From Streptomyces indicus (GTDB lineage: Bacteria; Actinomycetota; Actinomycetes; Streptomycetales; Streptomycetaceae), in NCBI RefSeq assembly GCF_900100315.1, contig NZ_FNFF01000019.1:62001-126000 (forward strand): a stretch of 64,000 nt of DNA, written 5' to 3'. Of this stretch, positions 24,796 to 33,216 are shown piece by piece (positions within the stretch are counted from its first letter, which is position 1; the number at the start of each line of letters is the position of its first letter). Both the position numbers and the translations under genes were made by a program. The notes beneath the pieces are model-generated. The model made no database searches and was not told where the DNA came from. It worked only from the letters and a program-made list of their open reading frames with translations.

Positions 24796-26457
24796 TCAGG
24801 CACCCACCGCGAGCGGACACCCCCGGGCCAGCTCCAGGCGCGTCCCCTCGAAGCGCTCCCGCATCCGCCGGTCGTGCGTGACCACCACCAACGCGCCCGT
24901 GTACGAAGCGAGCGCCTCCTCCAGGTCCTCGACGAGGGCGGGGGAGAGGTGGTTGGTCGGCTCGTCCAGGAGCAGCAGGTCCACCTCCTCCGTGACGAGG
25001 CGGGCCAGTTCGATCCGCCGGCGCTGCCCGTACGAGAGCTCGCCGACCCGCAGCCTCAGGTCGGCGGGCCGGAACAGGCCCAGGGACAACAACTGTTCGC
25101 GGTGCTCGTCCACCGTGCCGGGCCGCCCGTGCGCGAACGCCCGCAGGAGCGGCATCGCGGCCGGCCACGGCGTCTCCCGCTGCCGCAGATGCCCGACCCG
25201 GCCCGGCACTCGTACGGTGCCGGCGGCCGGCGCCAACTCCCCGGCCAGGACGGCGAGCAGCGTGGACTTGCCCGCGCCGTTGGGCCCGGTGACGAGCAGC
25301 CGTCCGCCCGCCGCGAGCCGCAGGTGCGGCAGGTCGAGCCGCCCCGGCACGTGCAGACCGCTCACCTCGACCGCGTATCCCTGTCCTCCCTGTCCTTCCT
25401 CCTCACCGGCCCGTGCGAGCTTGGCGCTGAACTCCAGTGGATCCGGCGGCAGTTGGGCCGGGTTCGCCGTGAGCCGCGCCACGCGCTCCTTGGCGTTGCG
25501 GATCCGGACCATCGCCCCGTGCCCGCGCCCGCGCGCCCGGAAGCCGCCGTGTCCGAACACGGCGAGCGGCACCTTGCGCGGGATGGCGTCGAGGCGGGCC
25601 ACGTTGGACCCGGCCAGCCTGCGGTTGCGGGCGAGTTCGGTCTGCCACTGGTCGTACTCCTGGATACGGCGGCGGCGTTCGGCGGCCTTCGCGGCCACGT
25701 AACCGCGGTAGCCGTCCCCGTACCGGGTCGCCTTCGCCTCGTCCACCTCCAGGATCGTGCTGGTCAGGTGCTCCAGGAACACCCGGTCGTGGGTGACCGC
25801 GACCACCGTGCCCCGCCATCGGCGCAGATGGTCCTCGAGCCACGTCAGGGCGCGGTCGTCGAGATCGTTGGTGGGTTCGTCGAGCAGCAGCAGCTCCGGC
25901 GCCGCGGCCAGGGTCGCGGCGAGCGCCAGCCGGGAGCGCTCCCCGCCGGAGAGCGTGCCGAGCCGCCGCTCCCGCGCGAGCCCCGGCAGGCCGAGGCCGT
26001 GCAGGGCGACCTCGACGCGGGCGTCGGCCTGGTAGCCGTCGCGCGCCTCGAAGCGGGCGAGGAGTTCCGCGTACGACTCCAGGGCGCGGTCGAGGTCCGC
26101 GCCCCGTAGTCCTTCGAGTGCGGTCTCCGCGCGCCTCAACTCCCGTTCCAGGGAACGGATGTCGGCGAGCGCGAGGTCGATCGCGTCCCGCACGCGGGCC
26201 TGCGCGGGCAGGTCCAGGCTCTGCGCGAGATATCCGACGCCGCCGGGTGCGGCGACGGTCACCTCGCCCGCGGTCGGGACGAGTACGCCGGCGAGCAGCT
26301 TGAGGAGGGTGGACTTCCCCGAGCCGTTGTCGCCGATGATCCCGACCTTCTCGCCCGGCTTGACGGTGAGGCTGATGCGGTCGAGGACGGGCCGGGTGCC
26401 GCTCTCGTAACGGTGGGTGAGGTCGTGGACGGTCAGTTGGGCTACAGGCGCACGCAA
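24796..26457 (-). CDS. ABC-F family ATP-binding protein
   Basis: Cytosolic protein of 553 residues with two ABC domains and no membrane segment, as in ABC-F translation factors. Domain 1 has GDNGSGKST (about residues 42-50), LSGGERSRLALA and LLLDEPTNDLD. A linker follows with basic helices (AAERRRRIQEYDQWQ). Domain 2 has GPNGAGKST, LSYGQRRRIELA and LLLDEPTNHLS. ABC-F proteins act on the ribosome, and a subgroup protects it from macrolides, lincosamides or pleuromutilins. Whether this one confers resistance is unknown. The best start is TTG at 26457 with GAAGGGGG upstream. The leader carries a promoter-like sequence and a four-codon open frame. Confidence 0.9.
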   Translation of the reverse strand: MRAPVAQLTVHDLTHRYESGTRPVLDRISLTVKPGEKVGIIGDNGSGKSTLLKLLAGVLVPTAGEVTVAAPGGVGYLAQSLDLPAQARVRDAIDLALADIRSLERELRRAETALEGLRGADLDRALESYAELLARFEARDGYQADARVEVALHGLGLPGLARERRLGTLSGGERSRLALAATLAAAPELLLLDEPTNDLDDRALTWLEDHLRRWRGTVVAVTHDRVFLEHLTSTILEVDEAKATRYGDGYRGYVAAKAAERRRRIQEYDQWQTELARNRRLAGSNVARLDAIPRKVPLAVFGHGGFRARGRGHGAMVRIRNAKERVARLTANPAQLPPDPLEFSAKLARAGEEEGQGGQGYAVEVSGLHVPGRLDLPHLRLAAGGRLLVTGPNGAGKSTLLAVLAGELAPAAGTVRVPGRVGHLRQRETPWPAAMPLLRAFAHGRPGTVDEHREQLLSLGLFRPADLRLRVGELSYGQRRRIELARLVTEEVDLLLLDEPTNHLSPALVEDLEEALASYTGALVVVTHDRRMRERFEGTRLELARGCPLAVGA

Positions 26458-26565
26458 GGTGGGCCCCCTTCGGTGGCGATTGCGGATGACGGCACGGCAC
26501 GCCGCCCGCGGAGCGAGGCTCTACGCGGGGGCGTCGGCGGTGATCACAGGGAACCCATGTCTGCG

Positions 26566-26594
26566 ACCGTACGGCACCGGCGGCCGTTTGACAA
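26566..26594 (-). promoter_or_regulatory. candidate promoter of the ABC-F gene
   Basis: On the minus strand TTGTCA (26594-26589) and TACGGT (26571-26566) are separated by 17 bp, close to a vegetative promoter. A transcript starting near 26559 would have a leader of about 100 nt before the TTG start. Confidence 0.5.
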
Positions 26595-26848
26595 GACGGT
26601 TCGTCTCGTCTCGTTGAAATGGGTCGGGTCGGGCGCCGTGAATCCGCAGGCAGACGGGCCGCCACCTGTCGTTTTCGCCCGGCCATACGCGTTCATGACC
26701 AATCCATTACAAGAGGGAGCCTTGACAGTCCGCATACGGGTTCGCGACGTTTGAGCCCGGCAGGGGTCGGGGGATCCGGGGGGCGGCCGCCGCTGCCGTG
26801 CGCGTCCCGACGGGCCCGCCCCCGCTCTCACGCCGGAGGGCGGACCGC

Positions 26849-27946
26849 GTGGACATCTCGATCCACAGACCCCAGGAGCTGAGCGACGAGCTCTGCAAGG
26901 CCTGGCACGAGGCGATGGACCTGTCGCCGCACTACGCAAACCCCTTCCTGGCACCGGAGTTCGCCGCGGGCGTCGGCCGCCACCGGCCCGCCGCCCGGGT
27001 GGCGGTGCTTCAGCAGGGCGGCGAGGCCGTCGGCTTCCTGCCGTACGAGCGCGGCCCGTTGGGCGTCGGCCGCGCGATCGGCCTCGGCCTCTCCGACAGC
27101 CAGGCCCTCGTCCACCGGCCCGGAGTCGCCTGGAACCCCCGCCAGGTGCTGCGTGCCTGCTCGCTCGCGGTCTTCGAGTTCGACCATCTCGTCGCGGAAC
27201 AGCGGCCGTTCGGGCCGTACGTCACCGGCACCTTCGCCTCGCCCGTCGTCGACCTCACCACCGAACGGCCCGGCGACGGCACGTACGCCGCCTGGCTGCG
27301 CGCCGCCTATCCCGGCCTCGCCAAGACCACCCTCAAGAAGGAGCGGCGGCTCGCGCGCGACCACGGCGAGCTGCGCTTCGTGTACGACGAGCGCGACCCG
27401 GCCATGCTGCGGCAGCTGATGGAGTGGAAGTCCGCGCAGTACCGCAGGACGGGCCGCATGGACCGGTTCGCCAAACCCTGGATCGTCGCGCTCGTCGAGG
27501 ATCTCTTCGAGGTGCGCGAGGAGCACTTCACGGGCGTCCTGTCCGTCCTCTACGCGGGGGAGCGGCCGGTCGCCGTGCACTTCGGGCCGGCCTCGCGCAC
27601 CGTGTTCGCCGCGTGGTTCACCACGTACGACCCCGAACTCCACTACTACTCACCGGGGTTGATGATGCATCTGCGGATGGCCGAGGCGGCCGGCCGCCAA
27701 GGGGTGCAGGTGATGGACTTCGGGCGCGGCGACAAGACGTACAAGGACTGGCTGAAGACCCGCGAACTGCGTGTCGCCGAGGGGTTCGCGACCCGCCCGC
27801 ACCCCACCGCCCTCGCCCTGCGGACCTGGCGCCGCCCGGTCCGCGGCCTGCGCAACACCGTCAACGCCCACCCCCGCCTGCGCGAGCCGGCGGACCGCCT
27901 CCTGAAGGCGGCGGGTGCGCTCAGGACGGCGCGCTCGGCCCGCTGA
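26849..27946 (+). CDS. FemAB/CelD-like GNAT acyltransferase
   Basis: A 365-residue protein with the GNAT fold seen in FemAB- and CelD/BcsL-like proteins. Landmarks are LPYERGPLGVGRAIG near residue 70, the linker AKTTLKKERRLARDHGELRF, and the C-terminal HYYSPGLMMHLRMAEAA followed by VMDFGRGDKTYKDW, which is characteristic of the group. They transfer an acyl or aminoacyl group to a surface polymer or small molecule. The GTG start has CCGGAGGG upstream. A DegT-like PLP protein follows 81 bp downstream, so the two may modify the same amino-sugar or envelope component. Confidence 0.85.
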   Translation: MDISIHRPQELSDELCKAWHEAMDLSPHYANPFLAPEFAAGVGRHRPAARVAVLQQGGEAVGFLPYERGPLGVGRAIGLGLSDSQALVHRPGVAWNPRQVLRACSLAVFEFDHLVAEQRPFGPYVTGTFASPVVDLTTERPGDGTYAAWLRAAYPGLAKTTLKKERRLARDHGELRFVYDERDPAMLRQLMEWKSAQYRRTGRMDRFAKPWIVALVEDLFEVREEHFTGVLSVLYAGERPVAVHFGPASRTVFAAWFTTYDPELHYYSPGLMMHLRMAEAAGRQGVQVMDFGRGDKTYKDWLKTRELRVAEGFATRPHPTALALRTWRRPVRGLRNTVNAHPRLREPADRLLKAAGALRTARSAR

Positions 27947-28027
27947 GGACCGACGGCACCCCGGTCCGTACACCACCCCCCCCCGCGCTCGGCACGACTC
28001 CTACCCACCCACACCAGGAGAGTGACC

Positions 28028-29272
28028 ATGCCGTACGGAGCGAGGCTCGCGGATGCGATGGCGCGGCGGATCGGACGGGAGTGCCTCTACACCCCCTCGG
28101 CCCGCCTCGCGCTCTACCTGGCGCTGCGGCGCTGGTGCCGCCCCGGCGGCCGGGTCCTGATGTCGCCGGTCAACGACGACGTGATCCTCTTCGTGGTGCT
28201 CGCCGCGGGCCTGCGCCCGGTGCAGGCCCCGGTCGCGGCGGCGGACGGGAACATCGACCCCGCCGCCGTGCCCGAACCGCTCTGGCGCTCGCTGGACGCC
28301 GTGCTCACCACGAACCTGTACGGCATGCCGGACCGCGTCCGTGAACTGCGGCGCCGCTGCGACGCCTTGGGCATCCCGCTCATCGAGGACGCGGCCCACG
28401 CCATCGGCACCCACGTCGGCGGACAGCCGGTCGGGACCTTCGGCACCGCGGGCGCCTTCAGCCTCGGCAAGCACGTGCAGGGCAAGGCGGGCGGCTTCCT
28501 CGCCGTCGAGGACGCCCGCACCCGTCGCGAACTGGAGCGCCTGCGCGACGACCTGCTGCTGCCCGCGCGCCTGCACGAGGACCTGGCGACCACGCTGCTC
28601 CCGCTGGCCCGCTCGGCGGTGCGCACGCTGCACCTGGTCCGCCCGGTCTGGCGCACCGCCCAGCGCCTCGGCCTCCTGGAACGCGAGGCCATCCGGATGC
28701 CGCTGCGGGCCCCGCGCCTGGCCGTGGCCGCGACCCGGGCGCCGAGCGTCCCGGCGTACGACCTCTGGTTACGCGTCGACCTGCACAGCTACCGCGACCG
28801 CCACGGCCCTTTGGTGCGCGGCCAGTTGGCGGCGCGGCTCGCCCGGCTCGACCGGGATCTCGCCCGCCGCCGCGCGGGAGTCGCCGCCTTGACCCGTACC
28901 GTCTGGGCCTCGCCCGCGCTGCGCGAGCACCTGGCCCACGAGGGCCCGCTCCCGCTGTTCCGCGCACCGCTCCTCGTCCAGGACCGGGACGCCCTCATCG
29001 ACCGCCTCGTCCACCACGGCCTGGTCGCCGGCTACCTCTACGACCCGCCCCTCGACGACTACGCGGGCCCCGAGTTCACCGACCCGTCGCCGTCCCCCGA
29101 GGCGGCCCGCTGGTTCGCGGCCCACGTGCTGCCGGCCGACCCGCGCGAGGCGCCCCGCCTGATGCGGGCTCTGGGCCGGGAGGGCGCCCGCCCGGCGGCT
29201 CTGCCGTCCCCGGTCCCCGGCCCCGGTCCGGCGCCCGGACCACGCCCTCGTACTGGCGGAGTGCCTCGGTGA
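28028..29272 (+). CDS. DegT/DnrJ/StrS-like PLP-dependent protein
   Basis: A 414-residue protein of the sugar aminotransferase (DegT/DnrJ/EryC1/StrS) fold. The N-terminal YTPSARLALYLALR, the PIEDAAHAIG-like LIEDAAHAIGTHVGGQ, and SLGKHVQGKAGG with the presumed PLP-binding lysine are visible. It is divergent from the well-known antibiotic sugar enzymes, so the substrate is uncertain. The ATG at 28028 has CAGGAG seven bases upstream. The final 40 residues are proline/glycine-rich and overlap the convergent AfsR-type gene by about 197 bp. Confidence 0.8.
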   Translation: MPYGARLADAMARRIGRECLYTPSARLALYLALRRWCRPGGRVLMSPVNDDVILFVVLAAGLRPVQAPVAAADGNIDPAAVPEPLWRSLDAVLTTNLYGMPDRVRELRRRCDALGIPLIEDAAHAIGTHVGGQPVGTFGTAGAFSLGKHVQGKAGGFLAVEDARTRRELERLRDDLLLPARLHEDLATTLLPLARSAVRTLHLVRPVWRTAQRLGLLEREAIRMPLRAPRLAVAATRAPSVPAYDLWLRVDLHSYRDRHGPLVRGQLAARLARLDRDLARRRAGVAALTRTVWASPALREHLAHEGPLPLFRAPLLVQDRDALIDRLVHHGLVAGYLYDPPLDDYAGPEFTDPSPSPEAARWFAAHVLPADPREAPRLMRALGREGARPAALPSPVPGPGPAPGPRPRTGGVPR

Positions 29273-32200
29273 GACGTCCCGTCGCCATGAGCGCGCCACC
29301 GAGCCGGGACCGTATGTCCATCTCCAGCCAGGCATAACCGGGTTCGGTCAGCGGAGACAGCAACTGAAGCTGCACCAGGGCCTGTTGGTGCAACCCGATC
29401 GCCGCGCCCGGGTCCCCCTGGCCGTGCACCGCCGTCCCCAGCCGCGTCAGGCTCCGGGCACCCTGGAACACATCCCCGCCCTGCTCCACCAGCCGCACCG
29501 CCTCCGTCAGCAGCCGCGCGGCCTCCCCGTACCGCCCGCTGCGCAGATGGATGTCGGCACTGCAGCTCAGAATCCGGCCGAGCATGTGGGGGCGGGGGGT
29601 GGTTGCGGGGGAAGGGGGGCCGGCGGTGATGGGGGGCTCGTCGGTCGCGGCGGGGTGCTGCCCGGTCTGTACGGGGTGCCGCTTGGCCGCGACGGATCGC
29701 TCCCCGGTGCGGACCGCGCCCTCCGCGCACGCGCGGGCCGCGGCGAAGCTCGCGAGCGCTGCCTCGTCGCAGCCCTCGAACTGGTGCGAGAGCCCCTGGA
29801 TCAGCAGCGCCATCGCGCCCAGCCAGCTGTCCTGCCGGGCCGCGCACAGCTGCGCCGCCTCGGTCACGTACGCGAGGGCGCGTGACCCCTCGCCGACGCT
29901 CAGCGCGGTGGCGCCGAGTCCGGTGAGGGCGCGGGCCTCCTCGCCCCGTGCGCCGCACTGCCGCGCCGCTTCCAGCACCTCGGTGCACAGGGCGCGCGCC
30001 TGCGTGTAGCGGCGCTGGTGGATGGCGGTGTACGCCAGGCAGCTGCGCACCGCGAGCGGCATCCGCGGGTCGGTGCAGCGGTCGGTGTGCGCGAGCGCCA
30101 GCTCCAGCGCGGTCTGCGCCTCGTGGTAGCGCCCCTGCCGGACGAAGTAGTCGGTGTACGCCTCGGCGATCCAGCAGGCCAGGTCGTACTCCTCGAACAG
30201 GACGGCATGCCCGACCACGTCGGGCAGGTCGCCGCCGAAGGAGTCAAGCCAGGCCTCCGCCGCGCGCCAGTCGCCGAAGACCCGATCCCCGCCCAAAGCC
30301 TGCTCTCCGCCCGGCTCGTCCGGCCCGCTGGGGAAGCCCGCCGTCCCCCAGTCGCTCGCGAGCCGCGCCGCCGCCAGATGCAGGTGAAGTCCCTTGGTGC
30401 ATACGGCCGTTGCCTCCTCCGGCACCGTCCGCGCCGTCCGCCGCGCGTGCACACGGACGAGGTCGTGCAGCCGGTAGCGGCCCGGGCGCGGCTCCTGGAG
30501 CAGGCTCGCGTCCACCAGCCCTTCGAGCAGTTCCTCGGTGTCGCGGCAGCCCTCGGCGTCGTAGGCGGCGTACGGGCCGGGGCTCAGCATCGCCGCCGCC
30601 GTACGCACGTCGAACTCCACCGTCGGGGTGAGCCCCAACGCCCGGAACCCCCGCTGCTGTTCGGCGTCGAGCTGGTCGTACGACAGCCGGAACGCGGCCT
30701 CCACGCTCCGGTCGCCCACGCTCAGCTCACCGAGCAGCCGCCCGTCCCCGGCCATCCGCCCCACCAGATACTGCACGCTCCACGCGGCACGGTTCTGCAA
30801 CCGGGAGCCGGCGATGCGCAGCGCCAGCGGCAGTCCGTCGCAGAGCCGGGCGAGGCGGGCGGCCGCTTCGCGTTCCGCGGCGGCCCGCTCGTCTCCGATG
30901 AGATGGGTCAGGAGGGAGACGGCCTGGGCGCTGTCCAGGGGGTCGAGGGCGAGCCGCCGCTCGGCGTCGAGGTCCGCGAGGCGGCGCCGTCCCGCCACCA
31001 GGACCCGGCTGTCCGCGCCCGCCGGAAGCAGCGGCCGCACCTGTTCGGCGTCCAGGGCGTCGTCCAGGACGAGCAGCAGCCGCAACCCGCTCGTCGCGGC
31101 ACGCCACGCCTCCGTCAACTCGTCGAGGTCGCCGGGGAGTTCGCCCTTCGCCGCGCCCAGGGTCCGCAGCAGCCGTTGCAGGGCCTGCTCGGGGGTCCGG
31201 CGGCGCTGGGTGCTGTGCCCGCGCAGGTCCACGAACAGACAGCCGTCCGGATACCGGGCGCTGAGCTCGCGCGCGGCCCGTACGACCAGGGCGCTCTTGC
31301 CTACCCCGGCCGGCCCGTGCACGGTCAGGACGCCGACGGCCCCGGGCGCGGACGGGGCGGTCAGCAGGGCGAGTTCGGTGTCGCGCCCGATGAGCCGGCC
31401 GGAGTCGCCGGGGAGGGTGTTGAGCGGTCCGGCGGGGTGAGGGGTGCGGGGGCGGGAGTGTGCGTGGTCTGATCCCTGGCCCGGCCCCTGGTCCGGTGTG
31501 CGGCCTGGTCTCTGACGCGCGACCGGCTCGCGGACTCCCGGCTCCTGGCGCAGGACCGCCTGATGGGCGCGCCGGAGCCCGGGCCCCGGGTCCACGCCGA
31601 GCTCGTGCCGCAGCAGCCGGCGGATCTCCTCGTACGCCTGGAGCGCCTCGGCCTGCCGCCCGCTGCCGTGCAGCGCGCGGATCCGCAGCGCGGCCACCTG
31701 CTCGTCGCAGGGGTCGAAGAAGGCGGTGGGCTCCTCCAACACCGCGGCGAACCGCCCCAGTTCGGCAAGGAGCTGAAGGCGCTGCACGCGCAGCCCGCGC
31801 ACCCGCTGCCGCAGCCGTGCCCGCTCGGCCGCGGCGAACGGTCCCGGCAGCCCGGCCAGCGGTTCGCCGCGTACGAGGGCGAGTGCGCGATCGAGGCGAT
31901 GCAGTGCTGCGTCGGGGTCCAGCAGCCCGGCCTCGCGGCCGGCTGCCTCCAACTCGTCGCTGTCGAGCAGGAGTTGACGCTCATCGATCCGGTAGCCGCC
32001 GTGCTCCGCCCGGATGAGGGAGTCCTCCGGGCGTGTGCCCGGCGGGTCGAGCCGCCGGCGCAGCGCGTACACGTAACTGGGCAGCACCTTCCCGCCGCTC
32101 GCGGGCGGGTGCTCGCCCCAGACGGCGTCGAGCAGCTGCTCCCGGCCCGCAACCCGCCCGGCCCGCAGCGCGAGCGCCACGAACACGGCCTGCCCGCGCG

Positions 32201-32273
32201 CGGGCCCGAGAGGTACCGGTCCGGTGTCCCGGGCGGCGCGCACGGGGCCGAGCACGGCCAGTCGCAGCACCAC
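29076..32273 (-). CDS. AfsR/SARP-family regulator with NB-ARC and TPR domains
   Basis: Large regulator of about 1065 residues. Domains in order are an OmpR-like winged helix (from LRLAVLGPVRAARDTG to about residue 100), a bacterial transcriptional activation domain (to about 250), an NTPase domain with Walker A GPAGVGKSA near residue 320 and LLLVLDDALD as Walker B, then TPR repeats. AfsR-type proteins integrate phosphorylation or ATP signals to activate secondary metabolism. The GTG at 32273 is chosen because it starts the conserved domain behind GAGGGGG; upstream in-frame starts are possible. Its 3' end overlaps the convergent PLP gene by 197 bp. It may control the neighbouring genes or distant clusters. 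Confidence 0.9.
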   Translation of the reverse strand: MVLRLAVLGPVRAARDTGPVPLGPARGQAVFVALALRAGRVAGREQLLDAVWGEHPPASGGKVLPSYVYALRRRLDPPGTRPEDSLIRAEHGGYRIDERQLLLDSDELEAAGREAGLLDPDAALHRLDRALALVRGEPLAGLPGPFAAAERARLRQRVRGLRVQRLQLLAELGRFAAVLEEPTAFFDPCDEQVAALRIRALHGSGRQAEALQAYEEIRRLLRHELGVDPGPGLRRAHQAVLRQEPGVREPVARQRPGRTPDQGPGQGSDHAHSRPRTPHPAGPLNTLPGDSGRLIGRDTELALLTAPSAPGAVGVLTVHGPAGVGKSALVVRAARELSARYPDGCLFVDLRGHSTQRRRTPEQALQRLLRTLGAAKGELPGDLDELTEAWRAATSGLRLLLVLDDALDAEQVRPLLPAGADSRVLVAGRRRLADLDAERRLALDPLDSAQAVSLLTHLIGDERAAAEREAAARLARLCDGLPLALRIAGSRLQNRAAWSVQYLVGRMAGDGRLLGELSVGDRSVEAAFRLSYDQLDAEQQRGFRALGLTPTVEFDVRTAAAMLSPGPYAAYDAEGCRDTEELLEGLVDASLLQEPRPGRYRLHDLVRVHARRTARTVPEEATAVCTKGLHLHLAAARLASDWGTAGFPSGPDEPGGEQALGGDRVFGDWRAAEAWLDSFGGDLPDVVGHAVLFEEYDLACWIAEAYTDYFVRQGRYHEAQTALELALAHTDRCTDPRMPLAVRSCLAYTAIHQRRYTQARALCTEVLEAARQCGARGEEARALTGLGATALSVGEGSRALAYVTEAAQLCAARQDSWLGAMALLIQGLSHQFEGCDEAALASFAAARACAEGAVRTGERSVAAKRHPVQTGQHPAATDEPPITAGPPSPATTPRPHMLGRILSCSADIHLRSGRYGEAARLLTEAVRLVEQGGDVFQGARSLTRLGTAVHGQGDPGAAIGLHQQALVQLQLLSPLTEPGYAWLEMDIRSRLGGALMATGRLTEALRQYEGVVRAPDRGRGPGTAEPPGGRPPGPEPASGGAPRAGRPAARGPRTSGPPRGTATGR

Positions 32274-32469
32274 CCGAGCCCCCTCGTCCGGGCGTGCCGA
32301 GCGCCCGCCCCGTGTCCGGCGCGCGGCCACCGGCGGTCCGCGCATCATCGGAATTTCATCGGCATTGCAACGCCTCGCGCCACGGTATGCAAGCGCGGCG
32401 GCCGCCAGGGGGAGCCGGCCGCCGCGTTCCCGCCACCGACTCGCGGAAGGCAGCAGCCCGTTGACGACC

Positions 32470-33159
32470 ATGGACAGCCGGGGAGCAGCACCCGGCGATA
32501 TCCGGAACACGACCGAGACCCGGGGCACACCCGAGACCTGGGGCACACCCGAGACCTGGGGCACACCCGAGACCTGGGGTACGCCCGAGCCCAGGAACAC
32601 AACCAGGAGCGTGGACCCCCCTTCCGACCCGCCGTCGCTCACCACCCTCCTCGCCGAACGCGGCCTCTTCCTCACGAAGGACGAGGGCGACGCGACGGCC
32701 GCCGTCTACCTCTGCGTACGGGACGGGCTCCCGGGCGGCTATCCCATCGGCTACGCGCTGCCGTCGCGCACCGGCACGTGGTTCGCTTACGCACGCTCGC
32801 GCCCGGGCCGGATCTTCGCCTGCGACCAGGTGGACGCGGGCCTGTGGAGCCTGGAGTCCGCCCTGCGCTCGGCGCTGGCGCACGCCCGGTACGGCGACGT
32901 GCTGTACGCCCTGGAACGGGCGACGGGCAACCCGGCCACGTACCGCGTGAAGGTCCCCCGCTCCTGGACCGCACACCTGACCGCCCTGCCCGGCATCACC
33001 GGCCGCGGCGGCAGCCTGCGCCTCACGGCCGCAGCCGTGGCATTCCTGCGCGGCGAGCCCGAACGAGCCGACTGCCACGCCGACATGGCGGGACGGCTGT
33101 GGCTCGCGGGACAGCCGTACGCACTGCGGCGCGAGACCCGGGGGCGGGACGGGGAGTGA
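32470..33159 (+). CDS. hypothetical protein with N-terminal tandem repeat
   Basis: A 229-residue protein that I do not recognise. Residues about 18-42 are repeated GTPETW units. The rest looks globular (SLTTLLAERGLFLTKDEGDA onward) with no signal peptide, membrane segment or catalytic motif. It may be a helper to the divergent AfsR-type gene, whose start lies about 200 bp away. The true start is uncertain: ATG at 32470, TTG at 32461 or a GTG at 32611 beyond the repeats. Codon use suggests that at least the part after 32611 is coding. Confidence 0.6.
   Translation: MDSRGAAPGDIRNTTETRGTPETWGTPETWGTPETWGTPEPRNTTRSVDPPSDPPSLTTLLAERGLFLTKDEGDATAAVYLCVRDGLPGGYPIGYALPSRTGTWFAYARSRPGRIFACDQVDAGLWSLESALRSALAHARYGDVLYALERATGNPATYRVKVPRSWTAHLTALPGITGRGGSLRLTAAAVAFLRGEPERADCHADMAGRLWLAGQPYALRRETRGRDGE
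32521..32592. repeat. four tandem 18-bp repeats
   Basis: The unit GGCACACCCGAGACCTGG repeats in tandem, with the outer copies slightly changed. It encodes GTPETW on the plus strand and lies upstream of the AfsR-type regulator on the minus strand. Confidence 0.9.
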
Positions 33160-33216
33160 GCGGCGGTAGCGGCCGGGGTTCGACGGCCGGACCATCGGGC
33201 CACGCGGCCCCGGGAC

